From positions 37,460 to 101,459 of the forward strand of contig JANQNE010000009.1 of NCBI GenBank assembly GCA_028279725.1: a stretch of 64,000 bases of DNA. Reading direction: 5' to 3'. A program made the translations under genes and the position numbers. Source of the DNA: Candidatus Nanoarchaeia archaeon. GTDB taxonomy: Archaea > Nanobdellota > Nanobdellia > Woesearchaeales > JANQNE01. Under the pieces are notes generated by a model. It worked only from the letters and a program-made list of their open reading frames with translations. It had not been told where the DNA came from and did not search any database. This document shows, piece by piece, positions 8,216 to 17,174 of the stretch; the stretch's first letter is position 1; each line of letters starts with the position of its first letter.

Positions 8216-10102
8216 TTAGCCAAAAAACTCTTCGATCTTCTTCTTATAATTCCGTTCTATTACAACACCTTCATCTCTTGAAAAGCTTTTGAAATAATTC
8301 GGCCAGATAAACCTCTCATCTAAGAAAACTACAACACCTCTGTCTGTCTCGCTTCTTATACACCTTCCAGCCGACTGCAAACACTTGTTCATCGCAGGAG
8401 TTATATACCCATAATCCCATCCTTTCTGAAACTTCTTATCATAATAAGTTATCAACTCTTTAGTTTCTAGATCAGGTTTTGACAAAGGCAATCCGACAAT
8501 AACAACTCCTTTAAGCAGATCACCTGGAAGATCAACACCTTCACCAAAACTTCCTGCAGCAACCCCTAACAGCACTGCCCCTGAATCTTTATAACCCTTG
8601 AAGTTCTCCAGTAATTCCATCTTATCTTCCTTGCTTAATCCGCTTCTTTCCAAAAAAGTTGTTTTCTTGCACATCGTAGAAAAATACCTATTAACAGTAT
8701 CTCTTAAAAAATAACTTGGAAAAAACACAGCGCTGTTTCCTGGAATAGTATTGCATATCTCTGCAGTGATCTCTGCTATCCTTTTGAACTGATCTTCACT
8801 TCTCTTTGTAAACTTAGTTGTTGTTTCAGGAACAACTAACATCAATCTATTATCTTTTGAAAATATACTTTTGTATTCTCTTAATATAGTATCCTCTGGC
8901 ATTCCCAGAAGATCCTTATACATTTCTGTAGGCGTCAATGTTCCACTCATAACTATTGAACTATATAATTGTTCAAACAAAGGCTTTGTAACGATAGAAG
9001 GATCTAAACATCTGTAACTAAGAGTTAACATCTCTCCTTTTTTAGTCTCAGTAAAACTGAATATCCTTGCATAACCCTCATCCTCTCCCTGCCACTCTTC
9101 TAAAAAATTAGCTATCGCTCCGATGCTGCTCTGCTTCTGCTTCTCCCTTATCTCATCTCCTATAAATTCCATATCAGATATCAGTTCCTCATAATCTCTA
9201 ACATTATTTACTTTATCAAAAAAATCTTTTTTATCTGCAAGCATCTCGTTTCCTTCCTGAAGGTTCCTCCTATAGTCATTTAGTATATTCCCCAATTCCT
9301 CTAACACAAAAAGGATATCATCCTTCTCATACTTCTTCGCTTCGCTTATAGCTCTCTTTATCACAAAATTACTTATCCTCTGAGTCATAAGATCTCTGAC
9401 CCTTATCCCAAGGTTATGCCCTTCATCGACAATAACTATGCTTTTCTCCATTATCTTCTGCGTCTTATTAAAGAACAAATCTCTTATCTTTGGTTCAAAT
9501 ATATAATAATAATCTGCAACCACAACCTTTGCTTTATTCGCAATAAGTGTGCTTATCTCATACGGGCAAAGCTTATGCTCCTCACACATCTCTATAACTT
9601 CTTCATTATGATGAGGTCCTGACTTCTGCAGTTTTTCAACAACAAACTTTGCTTTAGTGCTAACTTTATTCGACTTTGTCTTAACATTAGAATAAAACTC
9701 GCACTTTCCCTCTTCCTTTTGCTTTCTGCAATACTCAGCAAACTCATTAGAATACAACGTCTGCACACCGGGAACCAGACACATCCATTTCTTTCCTATT
9801 ATATCCGCAACATCAAAGTTTATATTATGCTTTTCCTTTATCTCTTTCAATGTATCGATAACTATCTTATGCTGCGTATGCCTGGAAGTCAAAAAAAATA
9901 CAGTCATATCATTCTTTATAGCATAACTAAGAGCAACAGGCAAAGTAGCAGCAGTCTTCCCTAACCCAGTTGGTGCATGCATCACTATATTCTTCCCGTT
10001 ATTGATCACCCTGTCTACTTCTATGATCATCGCATCCTGGGTCTTCCTTGCTCCAGAATGAGGAAACAGCAGCTCCTTCAATCTATCTTCTTCTAGCATC
10101 AT
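8216..10102 (-). CDS. xpd: XPD/Rad3-family Fe-S DNA helicase
   Basis: This superfamily 2 helicase of the XPD/Rad3/DinG group has Walker A APTGLGKTAAT (residues 43-53) and the cysteines expected of an iron-sulfur domain (C108, C125, C134, C179, with another at 173). The Walker B is DEGHN, a SGTLTP motif follows, and motif VI reads QSAGRCIRS near the C-terminus. XPD enzymes unwind DNA 5' to 3' and serve repair. The length of 628 is close to the archaeal family. Start: two ATGs in tandem (10102, 10099) follow GTGA, and the first is used here. It is divergent from the membrane-protein gene at 10173. Confidence 0.93.
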   Translation of the reverse strand: MMLEEDRLKELLFPHSGARKTQDAMIIEVDRVINNGKNIVMHAPTGLGKTAATLPVALSYAIKNDMTVFFLTSRHTQHKIVIDTLKEIKEKHNINFDVADIIGKKWMCLVPGVQTLYSNEFAEYCRKQKEEGKCEFYSNVKTKSNKVSTKAKFVVEKLQKSGPHHNEEVIEMCEEHKLCPYEISTLIANKAKVVVADYYYIFEPKIRDLFFNKTQKIMEKSIVIVDEGHNLGIRVRDLMTQRISNFVIKRAISEAKKYEKDDILFVLEELGNILNDYRRNLQEGNEMLADKKDFFDKVNNVRDYEELISDMEFIGDEIREKQKQSSIGAIANFLEEWQGEDEGYARIFSFTETKKGEMLTLSYRCLDPSIVTKPLFEQLYSSIVMSGTLTPTEMYKDLLGMPEDTILREYKSIFSKDNRLMLVVPETTTKFTKRSEDQFKRIAEITAEICNTIPGNSAVFFPSYFLRDTVNRYFSTMCKKTTFLERSGLSKEDKMELLENFKGYKDSGAVLLGVAAGSFGEGVDLPGDLLKGVVIVGLPLSKPDLETKELITYYDKKFQKGWDYGYITPAMNKCLQSAGRCIRSETDRGVVVFLDERFIWPNYFKSFSRDEGVVIERNYKKKIEEFFG

Positions 10103-10172
10103 ATTTCACTTAATGCTGTCATTAATAAATCTATGGATTAAATTTAAATACTACCAAGCAAAGATCATCTTT

Positions 10173-10454
10173 ATGAAAAGAGGTGGCATAGTTCTTAGAG
10201 CATCTGTAGTGTTTGGGGCATTCATAATAATCCTTGATGTGCTTTTCATAATCATGCACAAGGTCTTCAGCACCTTGATGGGAGAGGGCAGTTTTTTATC
10301 AATACTGTTCTTCTTCCTTTCATTGTCACTGCTCTGGCCTTATCTAATAGCTTTGGCAACAAAAGATGTAATCCTGATACTCTTCGGTATATTCCTTCAG
10401 ATATTCTACTTCATGTCATTGGGTTATTTTTTCTCAAAGATAGAAAGAAAGTAG
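10173..10454 (+). CDS. Small membrane protein with three predicted helices
   Basis: This 93-residue hydrophobic protein begins MKRGGIVL and has about three transmembrane segments and a short basic tail (SKIERK). I chose the ATG at 10173 because a TTTAAATA box is centred 27 bases upstream, which fits a leaderless transcript; a longer in-frame start at 10113 would place the promoter inside the gene. No family is recognised. Its stop abuts the stop of the convergent gene at 10455 with no gap. Confidence 0.65.
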   Translation: MKRGGIVLRASVVFGAFIIILDVLFIIMHKVFSTLMGEGSFLSILFFFLSLSLLWPYLIALATKDVILILFGIFLQIFYFMSLGYFFSKIERK

Positions 10455-10925
10455 CTAATCTTCTTCTTTATCCTTCTTATACATCTTTTTCTGGAGCTCT
10501 TCATAGCTCTTCTTTTCAGAATCAGAAGCCTTTTTCTTCAGCTCTTCTAATAGCTTATCTCTAAAACCGCCAGGAGCATCTATGTCTTGCTGATATCCTC
10601 TTTTTTTCAGGTTTATCTGGTCAACTTCAAGATATCCTTTTGCAAGATCTCTTTCGTGTTCGCTCAGCCCAACTTTTTCTTCAAATTTTTGTTCCTTTTC
10701 CTCTGTCTCATCTTCTGATTCATATAATTTTGATTCACTTTCCCCTTCTTTCTCTGTTTCGTATTCTTTCTTTTCTTTCTCTTTTGTCACATACTCTATC
10801 TCTTCTTCAGGTATGCTTGTTGGCTCCTCAACTTTTTCTATCTCTTCTTCTTTTTCTTCTATAGCTTCTTCTATCTCTTCTTCAAGATCTCCTTCTTCTA
10901 CAGGTTCTTCTTTTTTTCTTTTCAT
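10455..10925 (-). CDS. Highly acidic Glu/Lys-rich protein
   Basis: The 156-residue product is extremely rich in glutamate and lysine over residues 1-90 (runs such as EEEIEEAIEE), which should be disordered or coiled coil. A more ordinary C-terminal part contains LSEHERDLAKGYLEVDQINLKKRGYQ and DAPGGFRDKLLEELKKKA. Nothing indicates membrane or secretion. The C-terminal half may be the functional part, with the acidic half as a linker. Function unknown. Confidence 0.65.
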   Translation of the reverse strand: MKRKKEEPVEEGDLEEEIEEAIEEKEEEIEKVEEPTSIPEEEIEYVTKEKEKKEYETEKEGESESKLYESEDETEEKEQKFEEKVGLSEHERDLAKGYLEVDQINLKKRGYQQDIDAPGGFRDKLLEELKKKASDSEKKSYEELQKKMYKKDKEED

Positions 10926-11094
10926 TTTACCAGATAAGCTTATTTTTATCAGAAAAGAATTTAAATCTTTCTGCGTTTTTGTTTTCTCGACGACAAGATT
11001 ATAGAAACATTTAAATACTAGAACATATATATTACAAAGTATAAATGTTTAAATATGTATTTTAATCACTAATTAACACTTGAGGGGGTAAAAT

Positions 11095-11367
11095 ATGGAA
11101 AATTTAAAAGAGATTTTCAGTGTTTTTTTCAGGGAAAAGCCTGCTATGATGCTGGTTAACCTAAAAAATTCAAAAGGAGCTATATATGCATCCTCATTAG
11201 CAAAGCAGGTTGACTGCACTTATTCTCATGTTGTAAAGATTCTGCAGGAGATGCAGGAATCAGGACTCGTTAACTTTGACAAACAGGGAAGATTGAAACT
11301 TCTGACACTAACAAAGAAAGGAAATGATGTCGCAGAACATATAGAGTCTATAAAAAATTCTTTATGA
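11095..11367 (+). CDS. Winged-helix transcriptional regulator (MarR-like)
   Basis: This 90-residue protein has the layout of a single winged helix. Helices include YASSLAKQVDCTYSHVVKILQEMQESGLV (positioning helix and recognition helix), followed by a wing KQGRLKLLTLTKKG. It most resembles MarR-type archaeal regulators. A strong ribosome site GAGGGGG precedes the ATG by eight bases. The next gene starts inside its stop (ATGA), so the two are co-translated and perhaps functionally linked. The target is unknown. Confidence 0.78.
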   Translation: MENLKEIFSVFFREKPAMMLVNLKNSKGAIYASSLAKQVDCTYSHVVKILQEMQESGLVNFDKQGRLKLLTLTKKGNDVAEHIESIKNSL

Positions 11368-11960
11368 TATTGCTTTATAATAAAAATTATTCTAAAAAAG
11401 ACGATCTGATAGGATTATTCAGGAAGATTAAGAGAAAATTTAATCCTAAAAAAGTCCTTTATCCTGGATCTTACATACATATAACTCCTTCCTTTATTTT
11501 TCCGGATGTTACTTATGTTGATTCCCTAAAAAAGATAGATAAGTTTTTTGAAAGTGAAGATGTTAAGAAACTTATAAAGAAAAATAAAGAATACAGAAAA
11601 AAAGAAAGGTTCAAGTTCTACAATCAAGATTATTCTAGAAAGCTTCCGGAAAGATTAGGATCATTCGATCTCGTAATATCCTTATTTGGAGGATTTATAG
11701 GTCAGGCAGTAAAGAGATATCTGAAGAAAGGCGGTATCTTAGTCTGTAATGATTCTCATGGTGATGCCTCTATGGCCAACCTGGATAAGGATTATAAGCT
11801 GATCGCTGTATACAGTTCTGATGATATCTCAGAAAAAAACATTAACGAATACTTTATGCCTAAAAAAGATATCAGGATTACAAAAAAACTCTTAAAAAAG
11901 ACGATGAAAGGTATAAAGTATACCAGATCACCTTTTGTTTATATCTTCAGAAAAAAATAG
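11364..11960 (+). CDS. Rossmann-like protein, possibly a degenerate methyltransferase
   Basis: This 198-residue soluble protein has alternating beta/alpha segments: VLYPGSYIHITPS, then VTYVDS, then FDLVISLFGGFIG, then LKKGGILVCND. That order resembles the class I SAM-methyltransferase fold (motif I, acidic strand 2, post-motif strand), but motif I lacks the usual glycine-rich loop. It may be an atypical methyltransferase or a structural relative. It is coupled to the preceding regulator by a four-base overlap. Confidence 0.6.
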   Translation: MILLYNKNYSKKDDLIGLFRKIKRKFNPKKVLYPGSYIHITPSFIFPDVTYVDSLKKIDKFFESEDVKKLIKKNKEYRKKERFKFYNQDYSRKLPERLGSFDLVISLFGGFIGQAVKRYLKKGGILVCNDSHGDASMANLDKDYKLIAVYSSDDISEKNINEYFMPKKDIRITKKLLKKTMKGIKYTRSPFVYIFRKK

Positions 11961-11962
11961 GA

Positions 11963-12217
11963 TCATTCTTCCAACTCACAACTATCTCTTTTGTAATAAG
12001 TACATTTAGCAGCACAGCTTCCAGGATAAGCACATCCATCTAGAGTGCATGCATCTTCATCATCACAGTTATCATTAGAATAGCATTCTACAACACATGT
12101 CTCTGCAGTAACATCCCCTGTTATCTGCCCCCTTAGTCCGCTTATCACAAATGCAGCTACTAAGATAAATACCAAGAAATATATCACAGCCATCGTTGGT
12201 TTATGTCTGTCATCCAT
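11963..12217 (-). CDS. Membrane-anchored Cys-rich small protein
   Basis: Residues 10-32 form a hydrophobic anchor or signal (AVIYFLVFILVAAFVISG). The remaining 50 residues are exported and contain ten cysteines, in patterns such as CVVECYSNDNCDDEDACTLDGC. Such spacing is typical of small disulfide-bonded extracellular domains. Function unknown. Its stop lies two bases from that of the convergent gene ending at 11960. Confidence 0.65.
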   Translation of the reverse strand: MDDRHKPTMAVIYFLVFILVAAFVISGLRGQITGDVTAETCVVECYSNDNCDDEDACTLDGCAYPGSCAAKCTYYKRDSCELEE

Positions 12218-12253
12218 AATAAGAAAAATAAAAAAAGAAGTATATAAAACTTT

Positions 12254-12709
12254 TTATCCTACAAGAAGCTTTATCTTCTCAGGATCAAACTTCCATCCTT
12301 CTTCAAGCTTTCCGTTCTGCTTGTAATAAAGGACTAACCTTTTGATCTTGCTCTCTGTAAGCTGAAGTCCTCTCTTTGCAGTCATGTCCTTATGGTTAGC
12401 TTCAAGATGTTTCTTGATCAGTATTGATCTCTTGATAAGATTCATAAGATCCTCTGGGATATCTTTGGCCAGTTTTTTCTCTTCTAAAAACTTAAGCAGA
12501 CTTTTTCCGATAACTGCTTTTACATCAGGTATTCCGTAAGCATCTCTAAGATGCAGTCCTATCTGGCTTTGGCTCTGCTCTTCCTTAGCCATCTTTGTGA
12601 TCAGCATCTCTATCTCTTTCTTTGTATACCTGGCCCATGCAGGCTTTGTCTTCTTTACAGGTTTTGTACTTCCTGCCTTGCCTTTTGCTCTTGAATGCAT
12701 TCTTGCCAT
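12254..12709 (-). CDS. rps15: Ribosomal protein S15 (uS15), archaeal type
   Basis: The 151-residue product has the archaeal/eukaryotic form of S15: a basic N-terminus (MARMHSRAKGKAGS) and the WARYTKKEIEMLITKMAKE segment precede the bacterial-like core, which includes GLHLRDAYGIPDVKAV and a C-terminal LVLYYKQNGKL region. It binds 16S rRNA in the small subunit platform. A leader of roughly 80 bases with a hairpin lies upstream (see separate entry). Confidence 0.95.
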   Translation of the reverse strand: MARMHSRAKGKAGSTKPVKKTKPAWARYTKKEIEMLITKMAKEEQSQSQIGLHLRDAYGIPDVKAVIGKSLLKFLEEKKLAKDIPEDLMNLIKRSILIKKHLEANHKDMTAKRGLQLTESKIKRLVLYYKQNGKLEEGWKFDPEKIKLLVG

Positions 12710-12755
12710 TTATTTCAACTCCATTTTAAGGAAATATAGAACATCTACATCTCCA

Positions 12756-12783
12756 GTATAACCAAGCTTCCACCGGGTTATCT
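12756..12783 (-). promoter_or_regulatory. Hairpin in the rps15 leader
   Basis: On the minus strand ATAACC (12781-12776) pairs with GGTTAT (12763-12758) around a 12-base loop. It lies between the likely TATA box (TTTAAATA, about 12814-12822) and the rps15 ATG. Ribosomal protein S15 represses its own mRNA in bacteria by binding leader structures. A similar role here is conjecture. Confidence 0.35.
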
Positions 12784-12986
12784 CTCAATTTTATACTTAG
12801 AATCAAGAAGTCGTATTTAAAGCTTGTTGTTTTCTGGTAGCATTCCGAACGCAGTGAGGGATTCCACAATTTTGGCCAAACTTTTTTAAAAAGCTTATTT
12901 ACTCTAAATATGGTAGGTTGTTTAGTAAACTTTATAAATAATAATACCTAAAAAGGTTAAAAAGAGTTCTATTTGGAGAGATAAAT

Positions 12987-13403
12987 ATGGGTTTAGTTAA
13001 AATAGTCGGAGCATTTGTAGAGAATGATAAAAATGAAATTTTATTAGTTCAGGAAGCCAAACATAATTTAGAAAGAGTTTGGAAAATTCCTACTGGTCAT
13101 TTAAAATCAAATGAAAATACTTATTCTGGAATCATTAGAGAAGTCAAAGAAGAAACAGGCTATGATATACAAGTTATAGAGCAAATTGATCATTATTCTC
13201 ATCCAGGATTTTCTGGTGACATATTAGAACGATTCGACTTTTATACAAAACTTATGGGCGGTAATCCTAAACCAAAAGAAGGAGAAATTTTAGAAATGAA
13301 ATGGGTTGATTTTGATTTTTTATTTGATTTTGCTAGAGAACTTCCAGAAAATCACGTCTATCATAAACAAATTTTAAATTTCTTAGATTATCGGACTAAA
13401 TAA
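12987..13403 (+). CDS. Nudix hydrolase
   Basis: The full Nudix box is present, from GHLKSNE to REVKEETGYD (G-x5-E-x7-REUxEExGU, residues about 34-56), so the protein should hydrolyse a nucleoside-diphosphate derivative with Mg2+. Length 138 is typical. Start: the ATG follows GGAGAG by six bases. Codon use is more AT-rich than in the neighbours (many TTA, AAA, ATT codons), which hints at recent acquisition. The substrate cannot be predicted. Confidence 0.9.
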   Translation: MGLVKIVGAFVENDKNEILLVQEAKHNLERVWKIPTGHLKSNENTYSGIIREVKEETGYDIQVIEQIDHYSHPGFSGDILERFDFYTKLMGGNPKPKEGEILEMKWVDFDFLFDFARELPENHVYHKQILNFLDYRTK

Positions 13404-13420
13404 TATATTTCTAAATAAAC

Positions 13421-13442
13421 TGAGGATTTTTTGATCCTCAAA
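13421..13442. terminator. Short hairpin after the Nudix gene
   Basis: TGAGGAT and ATCCTCA form a 7-bp stem around a loop of mostly T about 20 bases after the Nudix stop. There is no strong T-run on the plus strand, so it may mark a 3' end rather than act as a classical terminator. Confidence 0.4.
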
Positions 13443-13542
13443 TAACAAATCATATAACCATCTAGGTCTTAGTAAAACAAAAGATAAAGAAGCAGATTAA
13501 ATGCTTTTACATGGCATTAAAATCTTTCAAAAAACTTGAAGG

Positions 13543-14868
13543 TCATCCTTTTTTATAAGGGATATTAAATGTAAACTGAGTATAATTGTCACCTTCAACA
13601 TTAACTTTTCCGCCCAAAAGCCTTACACTATTCTTTATTATTGAAGTTCCCAGCCCAGATCCTTTAGTCTTTGATTTCTTTGCTTCAGTTGTCCTGAAAA
13701 AAGGCTTGAATATATGCTCTCTTTCATCCTCTGGAATGCTAACACCTGTATTCCTTACATAGAAATTATCTCCATCTAATCCGATCTCCACACTGTTCCC
13801 TTCAGGAGTATACTTTACTGCGTTCTCTATAAGATTTGTATACAATCTTCTTATTAAACTCTCATTTGCTTCAACTATTATATTCCCAGGTACGTTATTT
13901 TCCACTTTCAGTTCTTTTTTTGATGCCTGAGGCTCTAGACTTCCCACGATCTCATCTACAATATAAGAAACATCAACTGCTTTCCTTCCTTTTTCATAAG
14001 AGCTCGCTGATTCAAGCTCGAAGAAATCCATTATATCACTTACAATACTAGTTGCATAATCAGCATTTCTTGCTATCCTCTTTACCGAATCTTCCTGCTG
14101 CTGTATACAACCATATATCTGTTCCATAGCAGCTTCCTGATCTACAACATTTTTCTCAAGAGCTGACTTTTGCTCTTCATTCAATCCTTGAGCTACACTT
14201 AATATTCCTTTCATAGAATCAACAGATTGCTGCAAAGAACTGTAAGCTTTTCTCATGTCTTCACCAGTCATATCTAAAAGTATCTCTGTAAATCCTTTAA
14301 CGACATTCATTGGACTTCTGATATCATGCGAGAATGTAGGCAAAGATCTTTTCAACTCATCATTCATCTTGATAACCTTTCTGTGCTGTAATCCGCCATA
14401 CACAGCACCTGCCATCCTTTCTGCATAAGCATGAAGTATATGGAAAAAATTATGATTGGGTATAGGCTTATTATCTTTTATAACAAGTTCTCCCCTATAC
14501 TTTCCCTCCGCAACTAAAGGTATTGTAACTTGTTTATTATCAGTTCCAGGAACATAAGAAGGTTTCATAACTTGTTCTGAAAATTCATGAGTTAATTCAA
14601 ATTCCTTAGGAGTATAGAATCCGTCTTTATTATATCCTCTAATAGGATCAAGCACATCTTTGCTGCTCTTATGCCTAAAAACTTCAGCTGATTCAAAACC
14701 AAAACCATCAACTATCCCCCTTAGAGACATCTCTATAGCTTCATAAACATCCATGGTGTGTGATATCTGGATGCTTACTTTATTTGACAATAGAGATTTA
14801 TTTAGAAGCGTCCTTAATTCATCTATACCCATCTTATCGATTCCATTGATTAAGCTATCTAGTGGCAT
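13543..14868 (-). CDS. Cytosolic sensor histidine kinase with GAF-like N-terminus
   Basis: The C-terminal half is a standard histidine kinase. The H-box is TFSHDIRSPMNVV (phospho-acceptor H181), the N-box is NLIENAVKYTPEG, and the G-boxes include FRTTEAKKSKTKGSGLGTSI. Residues 30-160 resemble a GAF domain. No transmembrane segment is seen, so it likely senses a cytosolic ligand. An insert of about 45 residues after the H-box helix is unusual. No response regulator gene is adjacent, so it is an orphan kinase here. Confidence 0.88.
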   Translation of the reverse strand: MPLDSLINGIDKMGIDELRTLLNKSLLSNKVSIQISHTMDVYEAIEMSLRGIVDGFGFESAEVFRHKSSKDVLDPIRGYNKDGFYTPKEFELTHEFSEQVMKPSYVPGTDNKQVTIPLVAEGKYRGELVIKDNKPIPNHNFFHILHAYAERMAGAVYGGLQHRKVIKMNDELKRSLPTFSHDIRSPMNVVKGFTEILLDMTGEDMRKAYSSLQQSVDSMKGILSVAQGLNEEQKSALEKNVVDQEAAMEQIYGCIQQQEDSVKRIARNADYATSIVSDIMDFFELESASSYEKGRKAVDVSYIVDEIVGSLEPQASKKELKVENNVPGNIIVEANESLIRRLYTNLIENAVKYTPEGNSVEIGLDGDNFYVRNTGVSIPEDEREHIFKPFFRTTEAKKSKTKGSGLGTSIIKNSVRLLGGKVNVEGDNYTQFTFNIPYKKG

Positions 14869-15047
14869 TTTTCACCTGTATAAATTTTAGATTGAGACTT
14901 TTTACTGTCTACAGATTAGTTAGTCGGCAAGCATTTATAAATCTTTTGTTTTTACACTACTACATAGTAACAAAAGTATATATAAATTTTTCTTTTACTA
15001 TATAATCAATCCTTAAATTTATAAACACACAGAAAACCTTATACTTC

Positions 15048-16007
15048 ATGAAAAAGATCGGCAAAGTAAACATAGAAAACCCATTAGTACTTGCACCCAT
15101 GGCAGCAATAAACTGTCCTGCATTCAGATTATTATGCAAGCAGCATGGTGCAGCTCTGATCTATTCTCCAATGATACACTGCAATAGCTTAGTCAACTTA
15201 TACAATTCTGATAAAGAAAAATGCCTAAACACGCTGATAGATTTTGAAGAAACAGAAAAACCATTCACAGCACAGATCGTTGGCTCAGATCCAAAATACC
15301 TGGGAGAAGCTGCAAATATATTATCTGAATATGCAGACATATTAGACATAAACTTCGGTTGTCCTGATGGAGATATCTTAGCGACAAAAGCAGGAGCATT
15401 TTTTGTAAAGCATCCTGAACAGATGGATAAAGTTCTTAACACAGTATTGGATAACACAAACCTGCCTGTAACTGCAAAAATCAGGACAGGCTGGGATGAA
15501 AAATCAATAAACGCTTTGGAAGTTTCAAAAAAATTAGAAGATTTTGGATTATCAGCGATAGCTATCCACGGAAGGACAAGAAAACAAGGCTATTCTGGAA
15601 AAGCAAACTGGGATATAATAAAAGAAGTAAAAGAAAAAGTAAACATTCCAGTCATAGGAAATGGAGACATATTCAAACCAGGCTCAGCAAAAGCCATGAT
15701 AGATCAGACCAACTGCGATTTTGTCATGATCGGAAGAGCAGCTATCGGAAATCCTTTTATCTTCTCAAGAACTAAATACTTATTGAAACACGGAAACAAC
15801 TGTCCAGAACCAACAAAAGAAGATGTAATAAAATCTTTCTTTGATTTTGTAGAATTATTTAACAAACAAAAAAGACACAAATTCACAGAACTGAGAGATC
15901 ATGCGATGTGGTTTGTAAAAGGACTTGAAAAAGCAAAATCTCTAAAAAACAATATAATCAAACAGAAAGATGAAGAATCCTTATTGAAATTTATGAGATC
16001 TATTTAA
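15048..16007 (+). CDS. dus: tRNA-dihydrouridine synthase
   Basis: This FMN-dependent TIM-barrel enzyme reduces uridine to dihydrouridine in tRNA. Typical sequences are LAPMAAINCPAFR (FMN site), DINFGCPDG with the catalytic cysteine in GCP, TAKIRTGWD, IHGRTRKQGYSG and GNGDIF followed by VMIGRAAIGNPFIF. The length of 319 fits. A TTTATAAAC box about 28 bases upstream indicates a leaderless transcript from the ATG at 15048. The last eight bases overlap the convergent gene at 16000. Confidence 0.95.
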   Translation: MKKIGKVNIENPLVLAPMAAINCPAFRLLCKQHGAALIYSPMIHCNSLVNLYNSDKEKCLNTLIDFEETEKPFTAQIVGSDPKYLGEAANILSEYADILDINFGCPDGDILATKAGAFFVKHPEQMDKVLNTVLDNTNLPVTAKIRTGWDEKSINALEVSKKLEDFGLSAIAIHGRTRKQGYSGKANWDIIKEVKEKVNIPVIGNGDIFKPGSAKAMIDQTNCDFVMIGRAAIGNPFIFSRTKYLLKHGNNCPEPTKEDVIKSFFDFVELFNKQKRHKFTELRDHAMWFVKGLEKAKSLKNNIIKQKDEESLLKFMRSI

Positions 16008-16368
16008 ACCTCGTCTGCAATTTCTTTGTCTTACTTATTATCTTCTTTGGAATCATCTCTTTTGCAATATCCAAAAAAGGCTTTATCTCTTCCTTAACTT
16101 CTTTATAGAATTTCTTTCCTTTCGCAGTTATCTTTATGTCCTGGTTGTCATACTCGATAAACTTCTTCTTCTCTAAGAACTCCAGATTTCTGTACAAAGC
16201 TCTTTCTCCTTTCTGTATAAGCTTTATCTTCTTTACAAAATTTATAAAGACATATTTTGGAAGAACAACAGCCATTCCCTTAGGAACATTCTTTACAGCT
16301 ATCTCATTATATTTTCCCAAAGCATACATCACGATCTTATGCTTGATATTGATCTTAGCTCTCGGCAT
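16000..16368 (-). CDS. Predicted winged-helix DNA-binding protein
   Basis: This 122-residue basic protein fits a winged-helix fold: KIVMYALGKYNEI, then LIQKGERALYRNLEFLEKKKFIEYD (recognition helix), a wing QDIKITAKGKKFYKEV and a C-terminal helix. It resembles the PadR/MarR-like regulators common in archaea but is not clearly a member of any one family. It is convergent with dus and follows the HAD gene on the same strand by 33 bases. Confidence 0.6.
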   Translation of the reverse strand: MPRAKINIKHKIVMYALGKYNEIAVKNVPKGMAVVLPKYVFINFVKKIKLIQKGERALYRNLEFLEKKKFIEYDNQDIKITAKGKKFYKEVKEEIKPFLDIAKEMIPKKIISKTKKLQTRFK

Positions 16369-16401
16369 ATTAACCTCTTTTATGCTATCTATAGATTGTA
16401 T

Positions 16402-17079
16402 TTATTTAAATCTATCTACAACATCAACCAATTCTTCAATCCTTTTTATAGAATAGTCAGACTTTGTCTTTTTGCCTTTTCCTGTAAAACCATATTCAGC
16501 AAAGCATGTGTTTATCCCAAGCTGCTTCGCTCCCTTCATATCTCTTGAAGGCATATCACCCACCATTATACATTGTTCAGGATCAAGTTTTAATGCATTC
16601 AGTGCAGCCTTGAACGGAAGCTTAGATGGCTTTGTCCTTCCTGTATCTTCTAAAGCAACTACAACATCAAAGAAATCATCTATCCTCATCGCTGATAACC
16701 TTAGCCATGCTTTAAGTTTTGGAGCATCAGTTACTATAGCCAGCTTCAATCTTTTCTCTTTTAACTTTATCAAAGTAGTTTTTGTTCCTGGAAATGGTGT
16801 GAGCACTGCACTCCTTGCAGTCCTGTAAGCATTTATCGCATAAGCTAATTTTCTGTGGTCAACAGTTCCTGTAACCTTCTTCAGAAAATGCTGGAATATC
16901 AAAGGATCCTCCATCGATCTCTCATCATATATCTTATAGATCTCTTCCATAGCTTTTTTCTTTGGCAGCTTTAGCCCAGCATCGATCATAGCATCAACTG
17001 CCTGTTCGCAAGAGACCCGTTTAAATCTCATAAAATCTATAAGGGTATTGTCAAGATCAAAGATAACAGCTTTTATCAT
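16402..17079 (-). CDS. HAD-family phosphatase
   Basis: The four HAD motifs are in place: FDLDNTLID (nucleophile Asp8, acid Asp10), IVTDAPK (motif II Thr), the lysine in TGRTKPSKLPF, and GDMPSRDMKGAK (motif IV acidic pair). The helical cap follows motif I, as in the phosphoglycolate-phosphatase subgroup. It should remove phosphate from a small metabolite. Length 225 is standard. Confidence 0.9.
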   Translation of the reverse strand: MIKAVIFDLDNTLIDFMRFKRVSCEQAVDAMIDAGLKLPKKKAMEEIYKIYDERSMEDPLIFQHFLKKVTGTVDHRKLAYAINAYRTARSAVLTPFPGTKTTLIKLKEKRLKLAIVTDAPKLKAWLRLSAMRIDDFFDVVVALEDTGRTKPSKLPFKAALNALKLDPEQCIMVGDMPSRDMKGAKQLGINTCFAEYGFTGKGKKTKSDYSIKRIEELVDVVDRFK

Positions 17080-17174
17080 ATTTCAGCTAAAACAAAGCAT
17101 TTATTTAAATCTTTGTTTATTTATTTACAATATAGAAATAAACTAACAAAATCACTTCTTTTAAGTAGCAACAT

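Noticed and set aside
12835..12870. GC-richer stretch with ATTCC repeated on both sides
   Set aside because: The two ATTCC copies are direct and too short to mean anything, and no stem or tRNA could be built.
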